In this document: positions 13,801 through 25,800 of the stretch, piece by piece
Layout: every line of letters begins with the position of its first letter
How positions within the stretch are numbered: the first letter of the stretch is position 1
Assembly: GCA_016169945.1 (NCBI GenBank)
Contig: JADLSH010000395.1
Coordinates: 4,926,001 to 4,990,000, forward strand
Direction: 5' to 3'
DNA: 64,000 nt
Source of the DNA: Trachythela sp. YZ-2020
Taxonomy: Eukaryota; Cnidaria; Anthozoa; Malacalcyonacea; Clavulariidae
The notes under the pieces: model-generated
Database searches by the model: none
The model's input: the letters and a program-made list of their open reading frames with translations, nothing else
What the model was told of the DNA's origin: nothing
Program-made: the position numbers and the translations under genes

Positions 13801-16800
13801 GTTGCAATTGCCAAAATTTGTTATTGCGAACATAACATAATTATTTAGTACGTTCAATACTACAAAACATGCTTAGGCAGCACTTTCCTTGCGATAGTAA
13901 CTACTAGTTATAGTTTATCTGTTAATAATAATTTAGATAAACTACTAAGTCTGAGACTAAGAAAATCTGGATATGTAATTTTTAATCTTTTATTTTAAAC
14001 CTTGTCATTGCCATTGGAAATTAATTACATATCATAGACTATTAAATAATGTTATTATTAGCATGACAAAATTACTGGATGCTGATTGGTTGAGAGGAGT
14101 ACAATTATTTCATTAATTGTACTGCAGTACAATTAATGATTTTCCCAAAAGAAACAAAATGGCGGAAATTTTGTCATGCTAATAATAAACAAGTAATCAT
14201 GCGATGTTGCTCGTACAATTAGGGATTAATAGTACAATTAGGGATTAATAGTAAAATGTTGCCAAATTGGACTCGCCCCGGCGGCTCGTCCAATTTTGGC
14301 AAAATTTCCAAACATCACTCGTACTATTAATCCCTAATTGTACTCGCCATCGCATGATAACCTATACTTAAATAGTAAAATTTAGTATCTGGCTCATATT
14401 TTCAATGAAAAACATTTTTTACTATGGCTATGTACCGTGCAAAGGCATGAATTTTCTATAATTAAAATCACACGTCCCGTCAACTACAAGCTGATTTCCA
14501 CGAGGGGCGTGTGTTACATCATATAAAACTCTTTGGTTGTATAAAACTCTTAACTACTTTAACTACATTTTGGGTACATTTAGTCTTCCACTAACTATAG
14601 TTAAAAGTTAACTACATTTTTTGCCCCAGGCGCAAATTTTCAGTTTTTAAAAGTAAATAAAACCGTCAATGGAAGGAAATTTTACAAGATATGCAGACCA
14701 AATAGCTAAAGTTTGTAAAGTGCTTCCGAATATTCGAATGGCATAGAACAGGATTAAAGTTAAATGTCGTTATATGTCATTGAAAATCGAAAGTTCGCGC
14801 CGCATTGCCAAATCGCGTTCGGTGTGTGTGGGCCTTAAAGACCATGTAAAGTCCGTTCTGCGCATGTGCTATGACGGGTTGTTTCGACTAAAATTCGACA
14901 TCTTCTAAATCAGAAACTCGAATCTGTATTTATTTAAAGCATAGCGAACCAGAACACATCATAATTTGTTAAATATAGCGTGTTTAAAATGTAAACAAAC
15001 GGACGTTGCCGGTTTGTTTACATCGGGACTTTACATCACCTTTAAATAGATTTATAGCAGGTTGTTTTCCATTTACGCGTTTTCCACACGCGCGTTTACG
15101 CACGGAAATGCAGCCTTTAGACTTAGTGCCTTACAAATATTTAATTATTCATATATATACGAATCCGTGTCAAAGGCAAAGGAAAGCTTCCCTATAAATG
15201 CACTGATATTCAGTTAAGGATTTTGCCCAATCGTACGTAGTGCTTTGTAGCCTGCTCGCAGACGTTGTTAAAAACAAATGTCTGCTGAAGCGAGCGCCAG
15301 AGTGAGTTCTGCTATTTTTCCCTCAACCAATCAGGATTTACCTTCCAAATTCTGGAAAGTGACGTTTTGCGGTATATTAGCATAATTAGCATAATTTTAA
15401 ATTCAATATGGAGTTCAACCACCAACGAAGCTGTGAGCAAATTGTTATAATTAATTTATGCATTTTCAAAAGAAGCACGCTTTTATATCAGAGATTCTGA
15501 TTGGACGATCAAAATAGACGTTGTGAAAGAGCAGAACTCGTTCTGGCGCTCGGTTCAGCAGACGTTTGTTTTTCGTCGCTTGGCGTGAGAAAAACAACGT
15601 CTGCGAGCAGGCTAAAGGCTCTTTTCCACTCATCGCAAAACCAACTCCCTGCGAGTTCTTGCATGTAATTAAAATAAACTGTCGAGCATTGTGATTGGAT
15701 GAAAGTACTCGCAGCGAGCTTGCGAGTTGGTTTTTGCGACGAGTGGAAAAGTGCCTTAAATGCTTTGCGGTTGGTAAGAAATATGATATTTTTGTCGCAA
15801 AGTGATACCCCACACGTTGCGAATTATACATGTTTTACAAGTCCATGTTTTACAAGTCCATGTTTTACAAGTCCATGTTTTACAAGTCCATGTTTTACAA
15901 GTCCATGTTTTACAAGTCCATGTTTTACAAGTCCATGTTTTACAAGTCCATGTTTTACAAGTCCATGTTTTACAAGTCCATGTTTTACAAGTCCATGTTT
16001 TACAAGTCCATGTTTTACAAGTCCATGTTTTACAAGTCCATGTTTTACAAGTCCATGTTTTACAAGTCCATGTTTTACAAGTCCAGTCCAGTCCAGTCCA
16101 TAGTTTACAAGTCCAGTCCAATCCATAGTCCAGTCCATGTTTTACAACATGCCATCCCGATATAGAGTCGTCAATTAGCAATCTCGAGATCATTAAAGTC
16201 AAAATACTATATAGAGGTCATTAACGTCGCAATATGGCGATCCCGATATAGAGTCAATTAGCTATCTCGAGATTATTAAAGTCACAATAACTGATAGGGA
16301 GGCATTAACGTTACAATATGGCGATCCCGAGATAACGTCGCGTCAATTAGCGATCCCGAGATCATTAACGTCACACTATTTACTCACACCTACGCCCTGA
16401 TTCCATAAATCAACGCCAAACTCGAGCAAAATGCCTCCCAAACAACAAACACGTTGATTTTGAAAACAAGTATTTAGAAACACACAAAATTTACAATATT
16501 TACAGAGAGAGAGATAGAGAATATACATATACTCATAAGATTTGTATTAAGGACATTGAGTTTGAAGTGTTGCGGCTTTCAGAAGTGCTAAGCTTAGCGG
16601 GTAATTTTTGCAAGTCGATAACCTTATTATTGAATTACTTAAGAATAGGCGGCGGTAGGCTGTATAGTTAAGCAATCGATATCTGACTTACATTAATCGA
16701 TTATGAAGGTCATAAAAAACGAATTGAACTATGAGATAATTGCTCGGGACTTCAATTTAAATGACCCTAATAACAGTAATCTTTCTTCTAAGGCTTCCGA

Positions 16801-19800
16801 CATCACATATAAGAAGGACGCGAATCAAAATCCATCACACAGAATGGATCGCAGAAGCCAATATATCGTGAACAACCGGCGCTACCGCAAGAGAGTTCGA
16901 GATGAACGGGCTAGACTTAGACGTCTGTTCATTTTTGTTATAAAGAACTATCCAGATATCTATCGCGAGTTTATGGAGGAAGAAAACAATCAGCCCCAAG
17001 AAGAACTTAAAAGTGATCAAGCTTGATCAAGGTAGTGAAGCTACAGCAGACGAAGAGAACTTGGATTACCGAATGATGAATTGGATGCAGAAACACGTAT
17101 AAGTTAATATATATGATAAGAGTACATGTTTCGGACAGCCTCGATATTCATGGTTTGAACTATTTAACATTTGATTATGACGTAGAATGTTTTGTGCCTT
17201 TGGACACTTGAATACAAGCCAAAGGTCGACTGAATAAACTGTTAAAGGGTTTTGTAGATGGAAAATTATTGAGTGTAAATTATATACATTTTTTAGACCT
17301 AACCAGGAACAGCTGCGAAAAATGCAACTATAGGTCCCTGGCAGGAATCGAACCTGCGGCCCTGCGATTCCGGTGCAGCGCTCTAACCAACTGAGCTACA
17401 GAGTCCAGTTGTCGAGCTCTAACCAGAAGTTCATGTATATATACTAGGGTACTGCCATGTTAAATTGTGGGTAAATCTCAAGATTTTGTTGGCATCTCAC
17501 TCGATTGAATAACAATTGAAGGGTTTTGTAGATGGAAAATTATTGAGTGTAAATTATACACTTTTTGTAGACCTAACCAGGAACAGCTGCGAAAAATGCA
17601 ACTATAGTTTATATAATTTACACTCATATAGTTTATATCTAAAAAATTTATATAATTTACACTCAATAATTTTCCATCTACAAAACCCTTCAATTGTTAT
17701 TCAATCGAGTGAGATGCAAACAAAATCTTGAATAAACTGTTAGTCTATCGTGAGGTATTATGACTGAGAGTGTATGTAGAGACCCACTTTTCAAGTATTA
17801 TGATTATTATTTTGAATTCAAGTTGTTTTTTTGTAATCTATCGAATCATGTGTCAGGTAATCTAATAAATGCTTAATAACATATTACGAAAATCTCTACG
17901 GTTTTGAGCGTGGTTTTACCCCTTGGAAACAGTACACTTAAAATCCATGTGGACTGTGTTGAATTTATCACAGCAAATACACACTTATTATATACTTCTT
18001 ATTCAGACGTTTTAATTGTAGCTTTTGTTGAGAACTAATATTACGAGTAATTTTAAATCATGGTACATCTACAGAAATTGGATAAACTATATCACTGTTA
18101 GGATAAACTATATCACCAATGGGCAACTATGGCATTAATGTTCAGTGTTTTTAAAGTAATTCCTAGCTTTTTGCAACATCTATCTCCGGCATTCGTCTCG
18201 TAAGCATAATTTTTGAGTCCTCATGACCTGTTAAAGACAATGTCAAATCAAACATTTCCCTCGTCTTTTGGGCTGCCTTTATGAGAGCTTGTTTAGTTGT
18301 TGCCATGCGAGAAGAGTTTTTGGACTACGTTCACACATTCGGATATACCGTATTTACTCGTTTGAGCGCCGCGGAGCTCTTTAAATTTTTAGTGTTTTTG
18401 ATACAGCGCTTATTTGAGGCGCTCTTTAAAAATCATTCTATTTGTATCTGCTTTCACAACGGAATTGTGCATTTCCAAAGTTCTGGAGGGAGAGTTAAAC
18501 GACTAAATCTAAAGTTAAAAGTATTCCTGAAGTCATATCCCTCGTTAAAGATAACGGTCAATCAGTTAGAAATCAAGACAGATCATTTGCAAACAACCCT
18601 CAGGATATAGCTGAACTTTTCAACTGTTATTTTTCTTCCGTTTTTACCTCTGACGATGGCAGTGGGCTGGAGGAGAGTCGAGTTCAACAAGAACCTGTTC
18701 TTGCAGACTTAACTCTTAGTTGTGAAGAAGTACTATGTGTACTTAAGAACCTAGATGTTAACAAAGCGACAGGTGCAGATGACATACAAGCAAGAATTCT
18801 GAAAGAGTGCGCAAACGCGATCGCTCTTCGCTTTGTGATCTTTTTAATAAGTCATTAAGATTGGGTAAAGTACCAGAAGAGTGGAAATGTGCCAATATTG
18901 TTCCAGTTCACAAGAGAGATAACAAGGAGTTTGCTGAAAATTATCGACCTATCTCGTTACTGCCTCTGATCTCTAAGGTTATGGAACGTTGCGTGTTTAA
19001 TGCCATCAAGTATCACGTGCTTAATGTAATAAGTAAATGCCAACATGGTTTCCTTCCTGGTCGGTCCTGTGTAACTCAACTAATCGAAGCACTTGACTCA
19101 ATTGGGTCCCATCTTGACAATGGTGGACAGATTGATGTGATCTATATGGATATGTCGAAAGCCTTCGATACAGTTAGTCATCGGAAGGTCATCCAGGTGT
19201 TGCAAGACTATGGATTCGGCGGGTCATTGCTTCATTGGTTTGATTCTTATTTGCACAACCGCAAGCAGCGAGTTACTGTTCTTGGTGCGACTTCTAAGGT
19301 TCTTCCAGTTTCTTCCGGTGTTCCACAAGGATCCATCCTTGGACCTATGTTGTTCTTGTTGTACGTCAACACACTACCAGAATCCGTTACTACCAGCAAA
19401 GTGACCGCATTTGCTGACGACGTAAAGTTATTTCAACCAATCAAGAATACCACTGATGTTGCAGCAGTTCAGGAGGACTTAGATAATCTTGACTCTTGGG
19501 CTTCTGCAGCTGGTTTGAAATTTAATGAGAAAAAGTGCAAGGCCCAAACCATCACTAGGAAACATAACCCAGTACAATCATCCTATTCCTTAAAATATAT
19601 ACCTTTGAAATCGACCAGCTCTGAGAGGGACCTCGGGGTGAGGATAACGAATGACCTTACATGGACTGAACAGGTTAACGAACAATCAGCTAAGGCCAAT
19701 AAATTGCTCGGATACGTCAGACGTAATACTCGTTACGTGCACAGTGTGACTGTTAGGCGTACAATATATCTGGCTTTAGTACGTGCCCATCTGGGTTATG

Positions 19801-22800
19801 CGACGCAAGTATGGGCGCCTCAGAAAGTTGGTCTTGTTGTCAAGCTAGAAAGAATCCAGAGACGTGCCACCAAGTATATCCTGAACCTTCCCTTCACTAC
19901 ATCAGTTTCGTACAAGGAAAGGTTAATCAAAACCAATATTTTGCCAATTAGCTACTGGCATGAATATCTAGACATGTTCTTTTTCTTCAAAGTTGTGAAT
20001 GGCTATACAAATTTAAATCCTGAAGTAATTCCAACCCTTCGGCAGTCAACTAGAACCAGATCTAACTTAAACAATCTTCAATACTCAGTTCGCCATTGCA
20101 AAACTACTACTTTTCAAAACTCATTCTTTAATAGATCTGTGAGAATATGGAACACTCTCGTTAACGAATATGATAACTTTAATACCAGCAATCCTAATGC
20201 GTTTAAATATATTTTATTTGACTATTACTTTGCTGCCTTACAATCCGCATATGAACCTGATGACCCTAGAACATGGAAAACAATTTGTGTAAAATGTAAC
20301 TCTGTCCGTAGCCTCTTGAAGATTTCGTGTTGTTTTTAATCTGTAATTAATGTTTGTTTATTTGTGTTTTATTGTACGTTGGGCCCGCAGTAATTGGCGC
20401 TGCTGTTGCGGATACCCTGCCATCGTGTTTCTTTATAGTTTTCTGTGTATTTTATCAGTATAATTTTAATAATTTCTTTATTGTATAAATATGGCAAAGC
20501 TAATAAAATAAAAAAATACAGAGCATTAAAATATGCTCACTTTGAACTTAAAACGAATGATGATTGAGATGTAACTGCGATTGTTTTCAGCTCAAACAAT
20601 CCTTCTTAACGGTGCTTCGATTAAGCGCCGTGTTGTTGTGAATAAGTGCGGCGCTTATTCGGGGGCGGCGCTTATTCGGGGGCGGCGCTTATTCGGGGGC
20701 GGCGCTTATTCGGGGTCGGCGCTTAATCGGGGGCGATTTTAGATTTGACTTATTTTATGCTTAAATTTACATGGTATCGTCAAGCTATTCACGTCGTCAT
20801 AGTACGAAAGCCGGGTAGGGACTTCAGACTTCACACTTCAGACTTTAGATTTATTAAAGATTATTTAGTTCAATTGTTGCAAAATCATTTGCTAATCGAT
20901 TTTAAGGTCGAATTGACTTCTAAATTCATAATTGTGGATGCTAATAGCGTTTTATATACGGAGTCCGTTGCCTAAGAGACTTCAAACTTCAGACTTCAAT
21001 CTTCAGACTTCAAACTTCAGACTTCAAACTTTGGATTGCTGATATTATTTGGATTCATTAGGAAGGATTTGTAATTGTATAGTGTATTTCTAATTCTAAC
21101 CGATTTTAATATACACCCAGTAATCCATGGACTTTTGGTTATATTTATCTTTGTATTGTTTTTTGTTTTTTTTAAGTGGGAAATTTGCTTACATCCACAA
21201 ACAATTTCAAAAACTCGTTATAGACCTTTCCCGGATAATTTATTTCCTTTAATATTTCATCCCATGCATGAAAGATCTTTTATTGCATTAAAAATTATTT
21301 GGTATGTGACAGTATTCACATCTGTGTTGGTATTGTTTTCAAATATATATTTGCATTAGTTAAACATAATTATGCACTATTAATTGTAGGTGGTCTGAGA
21401 TATCGTTAAAAATAATACCATTTATACTATCATTAATTAGTTCTTCTGAATTATTTGTGAAAATGTTGTCAATTTGTGTGGCTGTATGATAAGTAATTCT
21501 AGTTGCTTTTAGTTTATAAGTGGGGAAAAGAAGATGTAAACAATTGTTCGACAAAATTATTCGCATAATTACACGACTCTGATTTGAACAGGTCAATGTT
21601 AAAACACCCCATTAAGTAACAGAGAGCTTAATATTTTCTCTGTCAATCTTTTCTGCTTTCATTGTACTACTAGATGCATAAAAATTGCTATTCGGTCCAT
21701 TAATACATTATTATTTACTGTTTCAATAAACGTTCTATTATATCTTCTAGTTAATAGCTTTAACTGAATTAATAATATACATGAAAATATTTCTCAATTC
21801 TGATTGGCTGAGAGCAGTGCAGTTTTGAAGAAATACAGTGCAGAAAAAAGGAAATATAGTGCAAATTTTTAATTTTTTTTGAATTTGCACAAAAATAATT
21901 TTTGACTAGAAAAAACCTCTTCCTGTTACATTTTCTTTTCATGTTATTTTGCATAAAGTATTCCGATTGGAAAGATTCTCTTTGTGTTAAATTTTTTCAT
22001 GTATATTATTAATAAGTATTAGTAAAATTACATAGGTGATTATTGAAAATTCTCAACGCTGATTGGTCGATAATCACCTAAAGCGTTTATCGTAAATATT
22101 CAATTAAAATATTATTGAAATGTGCATTTTCTATTCTTTTCAAATAATCACCTATGTAAAATAGCATGATTTCTCGTGCAATTTGAAAAAACATGCACTC
22201 GTGAGTTTTTCAAAGACCTCAAATAGCACTCGTCCTTCGGACTCGTGCAATTTTGATAGTCTTTGAAAAACTCACTCGTGCATGTTTTTTCCAAATTGCA
22301 CTCGAAACCATGCTATTACCTATACAAATGTCTCACGAAATGCATTCTGAAGTCTGAAGTCCCTACCCGGCTTTCGAATCATAGTGTAGATAGTAAACCT
22401 TAAATTTACCTTTGTGTTGGACTTTATGGCTTGTTGCAATTTATCTATATCTGTCACATCAACCATACTGATCTCTAGGTTAAATCTGGATGAAACTTTG
22501 GAAAAATATCTGTTGGTTCCTGCAAAAATGTTTGTCACAATATTGTAAATCTTTCTGAATGGACTTAAAAAATTATTCGAATAACCACTTGCCCTATTTA
22601 TATTTTCCTGGCAGGCAAAGTTGCTTTAAAGCACGAATGAGCTTCGTTATTGAGGTATGCATCAAAGTTTTGTATAATCAGCATTTGCCAGACAGCAAAA
22701 TGTAAAATGAGCGTGGCAAATTGCGTCTGTTGGAAGTCAATTTACAGCAAAAATGTGAATTTTCAAGGTTGTCATGAAACCTGAAAAGATTAAAATTGAT

Positions 22801-25800
22801 GTTTGGAGCAATGGCCTTTCGTAAGGTAAGTTAGGCAAAGCAGCAAAGGGCCTTCTCTAGAAACGTTGAACTGTTTTTAATATTTTTCAGGCTGACAAGT
22901 TGACATATATCAATAGCATGTACGGATAGATGGTTTCTTACATTTACATGCAACGTGACCCACGCAGATTATAGTTTAATTGAGTGTGAAATTTCATGGT
23001 TAACTGTGAAATTTAGGTTCGTCACTGAGTTCTTATTTTCTTGGGTAAAAAATGGTTACTGTATTCTTGTAGGCATGCCTGGCTATAAACTCTCTAAAAC
23101 TTACTGTAATCTAAGCAAATACAAACGTTTAATATACACTGTGCTGGCCCCACGACTGTCAAACTGGTTGTAGGGCCTCGAGTGCATGTCAACGCGTTAT
23201 ATTTGTCTCTAAATTTGTCCTTAATACCTTATACTCTTTATTTAATAACGGTGCTAAATATAAATGCAAATACACGGAATTACAAGGTTAAATACGAACT
23301 AAGAAATAACTGGACAAAACAGAGGTATAGACTGACAATCTACTTACAAATATCTATGACGGGACACTGTCTATCTGGCATAAAATCTGATATGAAAACA
23401 ACCCAACATGTTCCCTCTCTATATAAACACGCTTAATAATTAAAAAGGGCCAAAACACCGGAAGTCCATCAGTCGGAAATCACTGCTGCCACATACTCCT
23501 TACTCTATTAAAATCTCGCAAGTTTGTATTTGCTTATATTACATTCAGTTTTAGAAAATTAAGAATTTTAGAAAAATAACCATTTTTTACCAAAGAAAAA
23601 TAAGAACTCAGTGACGAACCTAAATTTCACAGTTAAAACCATTTGTATAAGAATCTTTTATACTTCCCGAAATCTTGGTTTCCTTTTAGTTACAGCTGTC
23701 GTGACCAAGTCATGGTCACCGATGTGAAATACTCTGAATCTATCTTGTCTTGTATGCATGTGCTCTATGGAACCACTCTTTACTGATTGTAGCATATATC
23801 AACAAGATGCCAGTAATGGAATACTCGAACGGAAATTTATATACATTTTTAGACCTAGTCAGGAGCAGTTGCGAAAAATGCAACTTAGGCCCTCTGGCAG
23901 GAATTGAACATGCGGCCCTGCGATTCCGGTGCAGCGCTCTAACCAACTGAGCTACAGAGTCCAGCTGCTGAGCATTAACCGCAAGTTCGGTATATAAGAT
24001 GGGAGTGATGCTAGTATATGGTGTATGGGTAAATATATATACACTATACATATACATATATCAACACTCTTTTACATCGGCCACCTTGACATGCTCGCGA
24101 CTGTAATGACCAAATGAAAATCAGGCTTCGGGTGGGATAATCTAAGTTCTTAAGAGCCAGATTTTACCATATCTATACCTCCATAAACGTCATCACAAAC
24201 AACCACATGATCACCAGCATTTAACAGATGTGTTAGCGTTGTTAAGGCAGCCAACCCAGATGCTGTTGCAATGCCTGCGAAGAAAAAAAGAAAAAGTGAA
24301 ATGTAACTATATACATCTTTTCGTGATAGAATGAACGGTTGAATGTCTGCCATAAGTAGCACAATCCAGGCAACTTCTGTCTTCAAAATTAGTTCTTAGT
24401 TGTGTCCTTTATGTCGTGAAACAAAAGGTATGTATCGGTAAATATAACTTTTAGACTTTACCTTTGGGCTACTCTATTATATGATAAGCTTGTGCAGTGT
24501 TTTTCAATTACTATTAGCGACACATTTTACTGGGCAAAACAGGCAAAAGTAATGGATTTTCAAATGCCTCCGCAACCTTGTTTCGCAGTTTGCCTACCTA
24601 GGCTTTAGAAAACCTTCCTCCAATTTGGTGATAAGCGTGATATGGCCAATAAGAAGTGCCTGATGACACCTTGACTACAGTAAAGCACCAAAGTGGTTCC
24701 CGCAGCCCGAGAGGCTTAGGTGCATCATGCATGGGTAGAAAAGATGGCGCCTTACCATGCTTGGCTTCTTCCAATGATGCAACACATTTTTCAAAACAGT
24801 CTCTGGTTGGATTGCCAGCTCTTGAGTAATCATAACCCTAGGAATAAAATCAGTTAACTAAATACAAGTGCAGAATGAAGTTGTAACCTTGTTTGGAGAT
24901 TTAAGAGAAATGTTTCAACAGCAAATCTGTTCTGGACAGACGTTTCAAAGCGCTGTGAAGAAACTCGCGAATATATTTTAAAAGTCTTAAAAATATATAA
25001 AAAGAAAGTTTAACAAAGTTGCCTGCGGAGATAAGTCATAATTGACGGAGGAACTTTGATCGTGTTAGAATACTTTTGCTTGAAACGGAGTTGAAACAGA
25101 GAAACAACATTTTTGTTTATTTTCAACATTTAAAATCGATTACAGAATTTATGTTCAAGACGAACGTTTTTGACAGGTTTGACATGGCACACAAAAATAA
25201 AAAGGTTTACAATCACACTACTACAATGTACATCTCGCTACTTTACGACTGAAATTTGGCAAAATAGTGCACTGAGGGGTCATCCATAATTATCAACATG
25301 TTCACAAGCTTTCAGAGAGTAGTCTTTTTTCGACCCCCTCCCTCCTCCAAGAGCGTAGGCTAAAAACATTATGTTGAACCTCGGTTAAATGATGATGTAA
25401 TATATCATACACGAGAAGGAGTTTATTATAGTGATTTGAAACACCGAAAAGTGTGTGAAAAAAACAAGCTAGCCGCCGTTTTAACATATACTTTGAGGTG
25501 TTTTTAATCACATATAAATAAACGAATGTATGTGTATCTAAACAAACCAGTAAACCAGTTAAAGAGAGAAATTCAGAAGTAAAAATGTAAATTTTTTTAT
25601 AGACAACGATACGGTGGTGATTTCCTTTGTGTTTTGCTCATGAATTATTAATGAGTTTGAGAAGGATCTATGATAAACATTGTAAAAAGCGTACATTGGT
25701 CATGAACCTCCTCTCCTCTAGCGTACAGTTTGGACGCTTGTGAGAGTGTCTTTAATTATGGATGACAAGGAAATTTGTTGTACGATTAATGTCTGCCATG

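Larger units (their letters stand above)
11463..16153. mobile_element. Foldback-type transposon with tandem-repeat termini
   Basis: Both ends read GGCATGTTGTAAAACATGG inward, and the next 60 or so bases are also identical on both sides. They then run into arrays of the 15-bp unit ACATGGACTTGTAAA, about 50 copies on the left (to 12236) and 17 identical copies on the right (from 15829). The flanks are ATCCCGATAT at 11453-11462 and again at 16154-16163, a 10-bp target duplication. Long termini made of short tandem repeats and a 9-10 bp duplication match Foldback or MULE-like elements. The interior holds a broken protease-like gene (12511-13399) and several MITEs. No transposase was found, so it is probably non-autonomous. 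Confidence 0.85.

Noticed and set aside
15829..16085. CRISPR array
   Set aside because: The units are contiguous 15-mers without spacers, in an animal genome, forming one end of a transposon.
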